Positions 9,402 through 17,597 of a stretch of 64,000 nt of DNA are shown piece by piece. Positions within the stretch are counted from its first letter, which is position 1. Each line of letters starts with the position of its first letter. Origin of the DNA: JAOBAU01 sp034667465 (GTDB lineage Bacteria; Acidobacteriota; Thermoanaerobaculia; Gp7-AA8); NCBI GenBank assembly GCA_034667465.1, contig JAXDJV010000027.1, forward strand, positions 186,001 through 250,000, in the 5' to 3' direction. Below the pieces are notes generated by a model. It saw nothing but the letters and a program-made list of their open reading frames with translations, was not told the DNA's origin and did no database searches. A program made the position numbers and the translations under genes.

Positions 9402-10559
9402 TCAGGAAATCCTGACTTTTCGCGGCTTCACGACCTTCGAGACGCCGCACGCTTCGGCGTGCCGCATCAGCGCGGCGTCGAGCGCGGTGTCATCGATCGT
9501 CACGCCTTCCTCCACCCACAGGTTGCGAATTCGCAGCGCGCGATCGACCGTTCCCTCGAGCCGGCCGATGAAGCGATCGCCCTGCAGCAGCGGACAGACG
9601 TACCAGCCCCATCGCCGCAACTTCGCCGGTTTGTAAACCTCCCAGACGTAATCGAAATCGAAGACGTGACGGATCAGCGCGCGATCCCACATCAGCGGAT
9701 CGAGCGGCCCGAGAATGCGCACGCGGCCGTCGTAATCAGGAAAACGCCGCCGACGAAAATGGGCCGGCGCGAGATACGGCCGCGATGATCCTTCGACCGT
9801 CACCTCTTCGAGCACCCCTTCGTCAATAAGTTGACCAGTGAGTCCGGTCGCGCGCGCCGGCTCGAGCATCGACCACGTTGCGCCGCCGGCGCGCGACAGC
9901 AATCCGGCCGCTTCCACCCGCTCGATCAGCGCCCATCGGAAGAACTCTTCCGGATCGGTGTGCACCGACGCGACTTTCGGCAGCGCACGTTCCGGTACGT
10001 CGTACAGCTTCGTGTTTCCTTCGCGTCCACAGACGACGATCTCGCAGCGCGTCCAGAGCACTTCGAGCGCCATCGACTGCGCCTTCGCCGTTCCCTTCCA
10101 GCCGCTCCAGTCGATCGGTTCCACGCCGCCGTGATCGGTGAGCTGCGCCGCGGTGAGCGGACCATGCGCGCGCGACTCTGCGAGCACTTTCTCGAGCACC
10201 CCTTCCGGCAGTCGCTTCAGCCGCTCTTCGTGTCGCCACCACGGCGCCTCCGCGGCGCGATCGCGATAACGGGGAAACGCCGCCGCCGGCAGCAGGCAGC
10301 GCTCCTTCGCCCAATGCTCGAATCCGCGTCCGGGATAGACGGCGCGAAAGAGATCGCCGCGCGCTACGTCATCGACACGCGCCATCGTGACGAGATCGGG
10401 ATTCGTTCCGATCGTGTCGAGCGGATCGAGCTGGATACAGCGCAACTGTTCCAGCAGCGCACGCGCGCCGGCGAGTCCGGTGCGCTTCAGCGGCTGACGC
10501 AGCAGCAGCTGTCCGGTGAGGTAATGCCGCGCTTCCTCGCGCGTGATCGTCGTCGTCAC
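9402..10559 (-). CDS. YcaQ/AlkX-type winged-helix DNA glycosylase
   Basis: A 385-residue HTH_42-family protein. In this family AlkZ carries a QxQ motif and YcaQ/AlkX a QxD motif; these enzymes unhook DNA crosslinks or remove bulky alkyl adducts. Here Q43-L44-D45 in IQLDPLDTI gives the QxD form. Downstream are LPAAAFPRYRDR and the C-terminal LGPLDPLMWDR block typical of the family. The start is GTG at 10559; a much longer open frame upstream runs antisense to the next gene and is rejected. It is divergent from the TPR peptidase gene with 42 bases between them. Confidence 0.85.
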   Translation of the reverse strand: MTTTITREEARHYLTGQLLLRQPLKRTGLAGARALLEQLRCIQLDPLDTIGTNPDLVTMARVDDVARGDLFRAVYPGRGFEHWAKERCLLPAAAFPRYRDRAAEAPWWRHEERLKRLPEGVLEKVLAESRAHGPLTAAQLTDHGGVEPIDWSGWKGTAKAQSMALEVLWTRCEIVVCGREGNTKLYDVPERALPKVASVHTDPEEFFRWALIERVEAAGLLSRAGGATWSMLEPARATGLTGQLIDEGVLEEVTVEGSSRPYLAPAHFRRRRFPDYDGRVRILGPLDPLMWDRALIRHVFDFDYVWEVYKPAKLRRWGWYVCPLLQGDRFIGRLEGTVDRALRIRNLWVEEGVTIDDTALDAALMRHAEACGVSKVVKPRKVRIS

Positions 10560-10601
10560 GGTCGGGCATTGTAATGAGGTCGCACGCGTTGTTTTCGATC
10601 G

Positions 10602-12410
10602 ATGCGGCGCATCGCACTCATCCTGATCTTCATCTCCGCGAGCGCGTTCGCGGGCGACGTTTACACGCCGCCGGTGCTGATCGGCGTGCGCGACGCCGGC
10701 AGCGGTCGCCGCTCGAACGGACCGATCGCGTTTCCCGACGCGAAGACGCGGTGGACGCGCGCCGACACGCCGCACTTCGTTGTCATCAGCGCAGCGAGCG
10801 AGAAGCGAACGCGGACGATCGCGCAGAATCTCGAAACGCTGGCCGCAACACTGGCAGCGCTCCATCCCCGCTTTCGCACCGCCGCAACTCCGACGCGCGT
10901 GCTCGTCTTCAGTCGCCGCAAAGAGTGTCAGCCGTATTTCGATCTGCTGCTGAATCGAAACAACGCGCATGCGGCCGGCGTCTTCGTCGCGCAGAGGCAG
11001 GGCGGCACGATGCTGATCGATGACAGCCGCGACTGGCGCGCCGATCGAACGCCGTACCACGAGCTGATTCACAACCTGCTCGCCATCGGCGGCGACCGCA
11101 CGCCGCTCTGGCTCGAAGAAGGGCTCGCCGAATACTTCAGCAACGCGGAGGTCGGGAACGGATCGATCAGAGCCGGGATGCCGATCAAGGAGCATCTCGA
11201 AGTGCTGCGGCGGCGCACGTCGATGCCGATCGCCGGTCTCTTCAAAGTGCAACGCGAGGCCGACGCGTACAACGTTCCATCGGGACAGGCGATCTTCTAC
11301 GCGGAAAGCTGGGCGGCCGTGAACTGGCTGATGCAAACCGATCACGACGCCTTCTACGATTTTCTTCGCGACGTCGAAACGGGCGTCGATCCTTCCGCCG
11401 CGCTGCAGACGCGCTATCACCGCACCCTGCGCGATCTCGAAACCGCCATCACTTCGGTCGCGATGCTCGAGCGAAACTGGAACGGCGTCATTCAGAAAGT
11501 TCCGGACGTGCGCCCATCGATTGATTCGAAGCCGATCGACCGCGCGGAAGTCCTCTATCAGCTCGGCCGCTTCCTCCGAGGCGTCAACGAAAACTACGGC
11601 GAAGCGATGCGGCACTTCGAGGCGGCGGTCGCCGCGAATCCGAAACACGGCCGCGCCATCGCCGCACTCGGACGTTACGACGAAGCGATCGCCGCAACGC
11701 CCGACGATCCCGAAGTCCATCTGCTCTACGCCGAGTCACTCCTCGGCCATCCACTCGGCCGCCTCGCCGGCGTCACCGATCTCCCCGCCGACGCCGCGAC
11801 GAACTTCCGCAAAGCGCGCACGCTCATCGAGCGCGCCATCGCGCTCGGTGCGAAAGACGGCCGCGCATACGGCGACCTCGGGACGACATACATCGTCGAG
11901 ACCGATCTCACTCCCGGCATCGCCGCACTCGAAAAGGCCGGCGAACTTGCGCCGGCGCGGTACGACTTCGCGCTGCACCTCTTCGCGATGTACCGGCGCA
12001 GCGGCGACATAACGAAAGCCGACGCCCTCTTCGTGCAACTCGATCGCGCGCGCGACGAGCAGGTCGCGTACGCCGCGCGCGCCGCTCTCGTGAGAATCGA
12101 GCTCGATCGCGCCAATGAGCTGACGAAACAACAGCGGCTCGATGAAGCCGCCGCCATCGTCCGCGGCCTCGCGGCCATCACGAAGGATCCCGCCGCAAAA
12201 CGCGATCTCGAACGCCAGGCCGCCGGCATCGAACAGGTCGCCGAAACGAATCGCCAGATCGCGATCTACAACCAGGCGATCGTGATGGTGAACGCCGGCA
12301 GGTACCGCGACGCGCGCAAAACGCTGGACGAGCTGCTCGCGAAAGCAACCGATCCCGACGTCGTCCGCGACGCGAAGAAACTGCGAACCGATCTCGCGAA
12401 AGTGAAGTAA
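10602..12410 (+). CDS. Secreted gluzincin-like metallopeptidase with TPR repeats
   Basis: The 602-residue product starts with a cleavable signal peptide (about 1-18, ending SAFA). A zinc site is visible as HELIH (H153, E154, H157), followed by PLWLEEGLAEYF with the third ligand glutamate near 172-173, the gluzincin pattern of the peptidase-MA-like group. The C-terminal half (~310-600) is helical with TPR-like repeats, several ending in Gly-Arg-Tyr turns. It probably acts in the periplasm; substrate unknown. It runs into the lipoate operon with a 37-base gap. Confidence 0.75.
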   Translation: MRRIALILIFISASAFAGDVYTPPVLIGVRDAGSGRRSNGPIAFPDAKTRWTRADTPHFVVISAASEKRTRTIAQNLETLAATLAALHPRFRTAATPTRVLVFSRRKECQPYFDLLLNRNNAHAAGVFVAQRQGGTMLIDDSRDWRADRTPYHELIHNLLAIGGDRTPLWLEEGLAEYFSNAEVGNGSIRAGMPIKEHLEVLRRRTSMPIAGLFKVQREADAYNVPSGQAIFYAESWAAVNWLMQTDHDAFYDFLRDVETGVDPSAALQTRYHRTLRDLETAITSVAMLERNWNGVIQKVPDVRPSIDSKPIDRAEVLYQLGRFLRGVNENYGEAMRHFEAAVAANPKHGRAIAALGRYDEAIAATPDDPEVHLLYAESLLGHPLGRLAGVTDLPADAATNFRKARTLIERAIALGAKDGRAYGDLGTTYIVETDLTPGIAALEKAGELAPARYDFALHLFAMYRRSGDITKADALFVQLDRARDEQVAYAARAALVRIELDRANELTKQQRLDEAAAIVRGLAAITKDPAAKRDLERQAAGIEQVAETNRQIAIYNQAIVMVNAGRYRDARKTLDELLAKATDPDVVRDAKKLRTDLAKVK

Positions 12411-12447
12411 CGGAACACCTTCGCCGTCCCTCGCGTTACCGGTGGCG

Positions 12448-13518
12448 ATGCGTACCTGTGAGCTCCGCAACCTGCAACTCGTCACGTACGAGAACGGATT
12501 ACGGCTCCAGCAGAAGCTCGTCGAGCTGCGCCAGAACGAGGAGCTTCCCGACCAGTTTCTCCTCCTCGAACATCCGCCCGTCATCACCCTCGGCCGCGGC
12601 GGAAAGCTCGATCATCTCCTCGCCAGCAACGACGTCCTTCGCTCGAATCGCGTCCGTTTCTTCGAGACGACGCGCGGCGGCGACATCACCTATCACGGTC
12701 CCGGTCAGCTCGTCGGCTATCCGATCCTGCATCTCGGCGAAGGGAAGCGCGACGTCCGCAAGTACGTGACGAACCTCGAAGAAGTGCTGATCCGCACGGT
12801 CGCCGAATACGGCATCACCGCCGAGCGCGTCGACGGCAAGCGCGGCATCTGGGTCGGCAACGACAAGATCGCGGCGATCGGCGTGCGCATCGCGCGCTGG
12901 GTCACCTCGCACGGCTTCGCGCTCAACGTCAGCACGAACCTCGAGCACTTCCGACTCATCACGCCGTGCGGTCTGCATGGCACCGGCGTCACCTCCATCG
13001 AACATCTCCTCGGGCGTCACGTTCCGATCGATGAGGTGCGCGCCATCGTCACGGCGAAATTCGCGGAGGTCTTCGAGCGCGAGCTCATCCCGCGCGACGA
13101 CACCATCCGCCTCGTGAAAGTTCTCATCCACGACGGCGATCGCGTGCTGCTCCTTCATCGTCGCCCGGAGCGCGGCAACTTCTGGCAGCCGATCACCGGG
13201 TCCATCGAAGCCGGCGAACAGCCGCTCGAAACAGCGCGGCGCGAGATCGTCGAAGAGACCGGCAACGGCAGCGAGCCGAGCGAGATGGACCTTCGCCAGT
13301 CGTTCATGATCGAATCGCATTACCTCGCGGCGCGTTTCCCGACGCCGATCATCGCCAGCGAGATCGGCTTTCACGCGCGGCTCAGCCAGCATCTGCCGAT
13401 CCGAATGGACGCCGAGGAACATGATGAGTACGGGTGGTTCTCGTTTGAAGAAGCGTACGCGCGCATCAAATGGACGGATGACCGCGAAGCGCTGGAGAAA
13501 CTGGAAGACATGCTATGA
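12448..13518 (+). CDS. lipB: Octanoyltransferase LipB fused to a Nudix hydrolase domain
   Basis: Residues 1-~210 are LipB, which transfers octanoate from acyl-ACP to the apo-lipoyl domain. The catalytic cysteine is C174 in TPCGLHGTG and the catalytic lysine K140 in GNDKIAAIGVR; RGGDITYHGPGQL is the conserved substrate loop. Residues ~220-356 are a Nudix domain with a complete box: G-x5-E-x7-REIVEET-G near 251-273. LipB alone is usually ~210-230 residues. The Nudix substrate is unknown; some resemblance to dihydroneopterin-triphosphate-type Nudix proteins is inference. ATG 12448 is chosen over GTG 12442; neither has a strong SD. Its stop overlaps lipA (ATGA). Confidence 0.9.
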   Translation: MRTCELRNLQLVTYENGLRLQQKLVELRQNEELPDQFLLLEHPPVITLGRGGKLDHLLASNDVLRSNRVRFFETTRGGDITYHGPGQLVGYPILHLGEGKRDVRKYVTNLEEVLIRTVAEYGITAERVDGKRGIWVGNDKIAAIGVRIARWVTSHGFALNVSTNLEHFRLITPCGLHGTGVTSIEHLLGRHVPIDEVRAIVTAKFAEVFERELIPRDDTIRLVKVLIHDGDRVLLLHRRPERGNFWQPITGSIEAGEQPLETARREIVEETGNGSEPSEMDLRQSFMIESHYLAARFPTPIIASEIGFHARLSQHLPIRMDAEEHDEYGWFSFEEAYARIKWTDDREALEKLEDML

Positions 13519-14435
13519 GCGCCGATGAATCAAAGCCGATCAACCGTCGCGCGGGACATCGTCCCGAATGGCTGAAGATCCGCATCCCCGGCGATCTCGA
13601 TCGGCTGCCGGTGTCGCGCCTGATGAACGATCTGGCGCTGAACACCGTCTGTCAGGAAGCGCGCTGCCCGAACATTTTCGAATGCTGGAACGCCGGCACC
13701 GCGACCTTCATGATCCTCGGCGAGATCTGCACGCGCCGCTGCACGTTTTGCGCGGTCGGCAAAGGAAAGCCGCTCAACGCTGATGCCGACGAACCGCGCC
13801 GCGTCGCCGAAGCCGTGGCGACGATGGGCGTGAAGCACGCCGTCATCACGATGGTGAATCGCGACGACATGCCGGACGGCGGCGCCGAGCAGATGGCGGA
13901 AACCGTCATCGCCATTCGCGAACGAACCGGTGCCGCGGTCGAAGTGCTCATCTCCGATCTCGAAGGCAATCGCGACGCGCTGCGCTCCGTGATCGCGTCC
14001 GCGCCTGAGGTGCTCGCACACAACGTCGAGACCGTCCCGCGGCTTTATCCGGCCGTTCGTCCGGTCGCGAAATACCGCCGCTCGCTCGACCTCCTGCGCT
14101 GGGCGCACGAAGAGCGAAACGTCAACATGCTGACCAAATCGTCGATCATGCTCGGCCTCGGTGAGACCGAGGATGAGATCATCGCCACGGCGCGCGATTT
14201 GCGGGACGCAGGCGTCGACATCTTCACGATGGGACAGTATCTTGCGCCTACCGGAAATCATCATCCGGTGCGCCGTTACTACACGCCCGAAGAGTTCATG
14301 GAGCTCGGCAACAAAGCCCGCGAGCTCGGCTTTCATCACGTCGAATCGGCGCCGCTCGTGCGCAGTTCCTATATGGCGCACCGTGCCGTACAATCCGCCG
14401 TCCAGGACCATGCCCCGAGTGACGTTCGCAGATGA
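13515..14435 (+). CDS. lipA: Lipoyl synthase
   Basis: Radical-SAM enzyme inserting two sulfurs into the octanoyl group on E2. The 306-residue product has both cluster motifs: the auxiliary C46-x4-C51-x5-C57 and the SAM cluster C72-x3-C76-x2-C79. The C-terminal RSSY serine that ligates the auxiliary cluster is present near 285. The start overlaps the lipB stop, and the end overlaps the ferredoxin start by 26 bases. Each turnover destroys the auxiliary cluster, so the Fe-S-related genes directly downstream make sense as support. Confidence 0.97.
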   Translation: MSADESKPINRRAGHRPEWLKIRIPGDLDRLPVSRLMNDLALNTVCQEARCPNIFECWNAGTATFMILGEICTRRCTFCAVGKGKPLNADADEPRRVAEAVATMGVKHAVITMVNRDDMPDGGAEQMAETVIAIRERTGAAVEVLISDLEGNRDALRSVIASAPEVLAHNVETVPRLYPAVRPVAKYRRSLDLLRWAHEERNVNMLTKSSIMLGLGETEDEIIATARDLRDAGVDIFTMGQYLAPTGNHHPVRRYYTPEEFMELGNKARELGFHHVESAPLVRSSYMAHRAVQSAVQDHAPSDVRR

Positions 14436-14688
14436 ATCAAAGACGGCAGAATGCGCCGCCGGCCGAAGCATGCTCGCCTGCGCGACCGAGATGGACGTTC
14501 GCCTCAGCCACGTCTGCGGCGGCGACGGCGCGTGTGGAACCTGCCGGATCGAAGTCGTCGAAGGATGGGCGAACCTGACGCCGCCGACGCCCGATGAAAC
14601 GTACAAAGAGCTCGATCCGCCTTACCGTCTCGGCTGCCAGGCAAAGCTCCTCGGCGACGTCGTCGTCAAAGTGGCGCGAATCGAGTAA
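14410..14688 (+). CDS. Small [2Fe-2S] ferredoxin
   Basis: A 92-residue protein with the plant/adrenodoxin-type ligand set C36-x5-C42-x2-C45 ... C76 (CGGDGACGTC and LGCQ). Length is normal. It is a candidate electron donor for LipA, whose radical chemistry needs single electrons; this is inferred from the 26-base overlap with lipA and same-strand order. The ATG at 14410 gives a protein beginning directly with the first beta strand; the long upstream extension within lipA is rejected. Confidence 0.9.
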   Translation: MPRVTFADESKTAECAAGRSMLACATEMDVRLSHVCGGDGACGTCRIEVVEGWANLTPPTPDETYKELDPPYRLGCQAKLLGDVVVKVARIE

Positions 14689-14706
14689 TCCGCACGGAGT
14701 GAACAG

Positions 14707-15216
14707 ATGACCACCGTTGAAACTACGACCTCCCAACTGACCAACCAGCAGCTCGGCCAGCTCTATCAGTACACCGTCGAGGCGTACAAGCAGTTCCAGA
14801 AACTCGCCGAGTGGATGCCGAACCCGATCGTCGCGCAGATGTTCAAGCAGTTCGCGGTCGATGAGCGCGAGATCCGCGACCTTGTCGAGATGAAGATCGC
14901 TACGCTGACCGATGGCACGATCCGCAGCACGCTCGGCGCCGACGCGCTCTTCCAGGAAATGCTCGAAGGCGATCTCAGCGATCGCGGCAAGACCGAGTTC
15001 CTCATCTCGCGTGAACAGGCGATGGAACGGAAGCTTCGTTCGCTCGCCGCGTCCGCCGGTATCGGCGATCGGCCGTTCCTCATCTACATCGCAGCCAGCA
15101 AAAAGGCTCACATCGTCGAGCTCGAGCGCGAGCTCGAACTGATCATGCTCGACGCGAGCTGGTACAAGCGCGAAGACGCACGCGACCGCATCATTCACGG
15201 CGTGCCTGCGGAATGA
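14707..15216 (+). CDS. Ferritin-like (rubrerythrin-fold) helical protein
   Basis: A 169-residue, almost entirely helical protein. Its two halves each resemble a helix pair of the rubrerythrin-like fold: YTVEAYKQFQKLAEW with DEREIRDLVEMK, and SREQAMERKLRSLA with KKAHIVELEREL. Only the second half keeps an E/H-type ligand pattern; in the first an arginine stands where histidine is usual, so metal binding may be altered. No signal peptide. Position between the ferredoxin and an A-type-carrier-like gene suggests a role in iron supply or protection, which is inference. It overlaps the next gene by ATGA. Confidence 0.55.
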   Translation: MTTVETTTSQLTNQQLGQLYQYTVEAYKQFQKLAEWMPNPIVAQMFKQFAVDEREIRDLVEMKIATLTDGTIRSTLGADALFQEMLEGDLSDRGKTEFLISREQAMERKLRSLAASAGIGDRPFLIYIAASKKAHIVELERELELIMLDASWYKREDARDRIIHGVPAE

Positions 15217-15500
15217 ACCTCTCGCTCTCATCCGATGCCGCGTCGCATCTGCAGAGCGAGCTCGGCGCGCGACTGCTGCGGATCGCGTTCACGACCGGCT
15301 GTGGCGGCAGTGGCTATCGGCTGAGTTACGCGGATGAGCCGGTCGATGGCGATCGCATCGTCGAGCTCGATGGCGTTCGCGTCGCGCTCGATGACATGTC
15401 GGCGAAACGACTCGAAGGCGCGGTGATTCAGTATGACGCGGATGAGGACGGTTACCGGCTCGATCATCCCGATGCCGTGGCCGCTGTGTGGTGCGGCTGA
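15213..15500 (+). CDS. IscA/HesB-like (A-type carrier-like) protein
   Basis: A 95-residue protein with the HesB outline: LRIAFTTGCGGSGYRLSY in the middle, VALDDMSAKRLEGAVIQYD, and a C-terminal HPDAVAAVWCG. Canonical A-type carriers have one cysteine in GGCSG and a CGCG pair at the end; here the first cysteine is shifted (GCGGSG) and only one C-terminal cysteine remains. It may carry a cluster with different ligands or be a structural homologue. Its start overlaps the previous stop, so it is part of the lipoate operon. Confidence 0.7.
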   Translation: MNLSLSSDAASHLQSELGARLLRIAFTTGCGGSGYRLSYADEPVDGDRIVELDGVRVALDDMSAKRLEGAVIQYDADEDGYRLDHPDAVAAVWCG

Positions 15501-15543
15501 GTTCGCCGGGACTTATCTCTGCCGCGTAATCGTTCTGTCGGTC

Positions 15544-16170
15544 ATGCGCAACATTCTGTCTGCCGTGCTTTGTGTGATCGCCGTCTGTGCGCTCGCGCAG
15601 CAAAACACGCCGATGCCTCGCGCTCAGGCGCGCGCCGTCGATGCGCGACTGCCGATGACACAGCAATCGCCGGCGCAGAACGTGTCGCTGCGGCATGTTG
15701 AGATTCCGGCCGACATGACCGGCGACGAGCTCGCGATTCCGGTCGCCGGCATCGAGAAGACTTCGCTCGTCGATACATGGGGCCAGTCGCGCGTCGGACA
15801 TCTGCACAGCGCGATCGACATCATGGCCGCGCGCGGTACGCCGGTCGTTTCTGCCGCGGGCGGCACGGTGCTCAAGCTCTTCACCAGCCGCGCCGGCGGC
15901 TTGACTGTCTACGTCGCCGATCCGGCGAAGACATGGGTTTACTACTACGCCCATCTCGATTCGTACGCGCCAGGACTGCAGCCCGGATTGCACGTCGCGC
16001 AGGGCGACGTCCTCGGCTTCGTCGGCACGACCGGCAACGCCTCGCCCGACGCGCCGCATCTTCATTTCGAGATCGAGCGCCTTCCGCCCTCCGGCGAATG
16101 GTGGCGCGGTGAACCGGTCAATCCGTATCCGATTCTGATGGCGCGCGGCCGGACGTTCGACAGCCGCTAA
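15544..16170 (+). CDS. Secreted M23 metallopeptidase
   Basis: A 208-residue LytM-type endopeptidase. A signal peptide covers ~1-19 (ends ALAQ). The zinc site is visible as H88/D92 in HSAIDIM and HLH (H172, H174) in APHLHFEIE. Family members cleave cell-wall peptide crosslinks or act as regulators of other peptidases; all ligands are kept, so activity is plausible. The start ATG 15544 is chosen because it begins the signal peptide; the open frame extends 37 codons upstream without one. It follows the A-type-carrier-like gene by 43 bases and may be read from the same transcript. Confidence 0.85.
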   Translation: MRNILSAVLCVIAVCALAQQNTPMPRAQARAVDARLPMTQQSPAQNVSLRHVEIPADMTGDELAIPVAGIEKTSLVDTWGQSRVGHLHSAIDIMAARGTPVVSAAGGTVLKLFTSRAGGLTVYVADPAKTWVYYYAHLDSYAPGLQPGLHVAQGDVLGFVGTTGNASPDAPHLHFEIERLPPSGEWWRGEPVNPYPILMARGRTFDSR

Positions 16171-16206
16171 GACGCCACCACAGCGGCGCATCGCGAATGG
16201 CATGCG

Positions 16207-16296
16207 GTCATCCTGAGCGTCAGCGAAGGATCCGGGCGGAAGGCTGCGGCAACGTACCGCCCATCCGCCAGATCCCTCGCTCACGCTCGGGATGAC
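16207..16296. repeat. REP-like inverted repeat (TCATCC-GAGCG type), copy 1
   Basis: Outer arms of about 25 bases, TCATCCTGAGCGTCAGCG... and its inverted partner ending CGCTCGGGATGA, flank a GC-rich centre. A second copy lies at 19806-19897. It is the main content of the 166-base gap between the M23 peptidase and the convergent membrane gene. Confidence 0.7.
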
Positions 16297-16336
16297 TTCG
16301 TTCGATCGACACCAGCTCCAGCGAGCGGATCGTCCG

Positions 16337-16690
16337 TCATGCTTCTCTGAGCGTGAGCGCCGTCCAGCCAGCCGCCGCGAGATCGATGAAGCCGAGCAGC
16401 AGGACTGACTTCGGCATCTGTCCGGACGCGACGAGTGCCGCGCAGCCGGCCGCGAAACTGACCCGAACATAAACCGACGCGCGAATGTACGGCAGGCATT
16501 CAGCGCGCGCGCCGACGATGTCGTAAGAGCCGATCACGAGCGCCAGCAGACCGACGACGCGCGCCCAGCCGGCGGTCGCTGGCGGCAGTTGCAGCAGCGA
16601 CACCGGCATCGCCGGCGCGACGACGAACGCGATCCCGACCGCGACGACATAGATGCCGAAAGCGAACAGCGTTCGCGCAGGTTTGCTCAT
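16337..16690 (-). CDS. Small membrane protein, four predicted TM segments
   Basis: A 117-residue protein with about four hydrophobic segments: TLFAFGIYVVAVGIAFVV, GWARVVGLLALVIGSYDIV, the region around VRVSFAAGCAALVA, and SVLLLGFIDLAAAGWTAL. It resembles small uncharacterised DUF4345/DoxX-like-sized membrane proteins but I do not recognise a specific family. ATG 16690 starts just before the first segment; the 23-codon upstream extension is basic and out of character. It is divergent from the EamA gene. Confidence 0.65.
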   Translation of the reverse strand: MSKPARTLFAFGIYVVAVGIAFVVAPAMPVSLLQLPPATAGWARVVGLLALVIGSYDIVGARAECLPYIRASVYVRVSFAAGCAALVASGQMPKSVLLLGFIDLAAAGWTALTLREA

Positions 16691-16734
16691 CGCGTTTCTT
16701 CGGATCGCGCGAAGTTTACTACTACGATGCGCGC

Positions 16735-17592
16735 ATGGCCGTCGGCACCCGGACCGCATCGCTCACGCTGCTTGCGCTGATCGCTTTCGCCTCCAATTCG
16801 TTGCTGACGAGACTCGCACTCGGCACGCATCAGATCGACGCCGCGACCTTCACCGCCATCCGCCTCGCCGCCGGCGCGATCGTTTTGACGCTCATCGTTC
16901 GCGCGCAGGCGGGATCGTGGACTCCGCTGCGCGGCCGCGATCTGCGCGGACCGCTGGCGCTCTTCGCATACGCGGCGCCGTTCTCATTCGCGTATCTGCG
17001 CATCGGCGCAGCGGTCGGCGCGCTCGTGCTCTTCGGCGTCGTGCAACTGACGATGATCGGCTATGCGCTTTTCGCCGGCGAACGGCCGACCGCGATGACG
17101 TGGGCCGGCATCGCCCTCGCCTGTTTCGGTCTCGCGTTTCTGACCGTGCCGTCCGTGGCGCAACCTGATCCGATCGGTCTGCTGCTGATGACCGTCGCCG
17201 GCGTCGCGTGGGGTGTCTATTCGCTGGCAGGCAGAAAGTCGCTGGAACCGCTGGCCGCGAATGCGCGCAGCTTTCTCTGGAGCACTCCCCTGGCAATTCT
17301 CCTCGTCGTCGTTGCGCGTACCGCGGCGACGACGACCAGCCTGGGAATCATCCTCGCGCTGATCTCCGGCGCGATCACGTCCGGACTCGGCTACGCGATC
17401 TGGTATCGCGCGCTGCGACATCTGTCCGTCACGCAGGCCGCGGTCGCGCAGCTCACCGTACCGATCATCGCCGCACTCGCGGCGGTCGGACTCCTCAACG
17501 AACGTCTGACGACGCGGCTCATCATCGCCGGCGCCGCCGTCCTGCCGGGAGTCGGACTCGTACTCCTTGCACGCGCGCGCCGCGCCGTTTGA
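16735..17592 (+). CDS. EamA/DMT-superfamily transporter
   Basis: A 285-residue membrane protein with ten predicted helices arranged as two EamA repeats (roughly 8-135 and 150-282), the RhaT/YdcZ-like pattern. Conserved small-residue helix motifs and a GLGYAIWYRALRHLSVTQAA segment near 220-240 match drug/metabolite exporters. The substrate cannot be told. It is convergent with the nucleoside hydrolase gene, with five bases between the stops. Confidence 0.85.
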   Translation: MAVGTRTASLTLLALIAFASNSLLTRLALGTHQIDAATFTAIRLAAGAIVLTLIVRAQAGSWTPLRGRDLRGPLALFAYAAPFSFAYLRIGAAVGALVLFGVVQLTMIGYALFAGERPTAMTWAGIALACFGLAFLTVPSVAQPDPIGLLLMTVAGVAWGVYSLAGRKSLEPLAANARSFLWSTPLAILLVVVARTAATTTSLGIILALISGAITSGLGYAIWYRALRHLSVTQAAVAQLTVPIIAALAAVGLLNERLTTRLIIAGAAVLPGVGLVLLARARRAV

Positions 17593-17597
17593 GGGAA

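Noticed and set aside
9402..11720. A 772-codon minus-strand frame covering the YcaQ gene and beyond
   Set aside because: Only the part from GTG 10559 resembles a protein family; the rest is antisense to the TPR peptidase.
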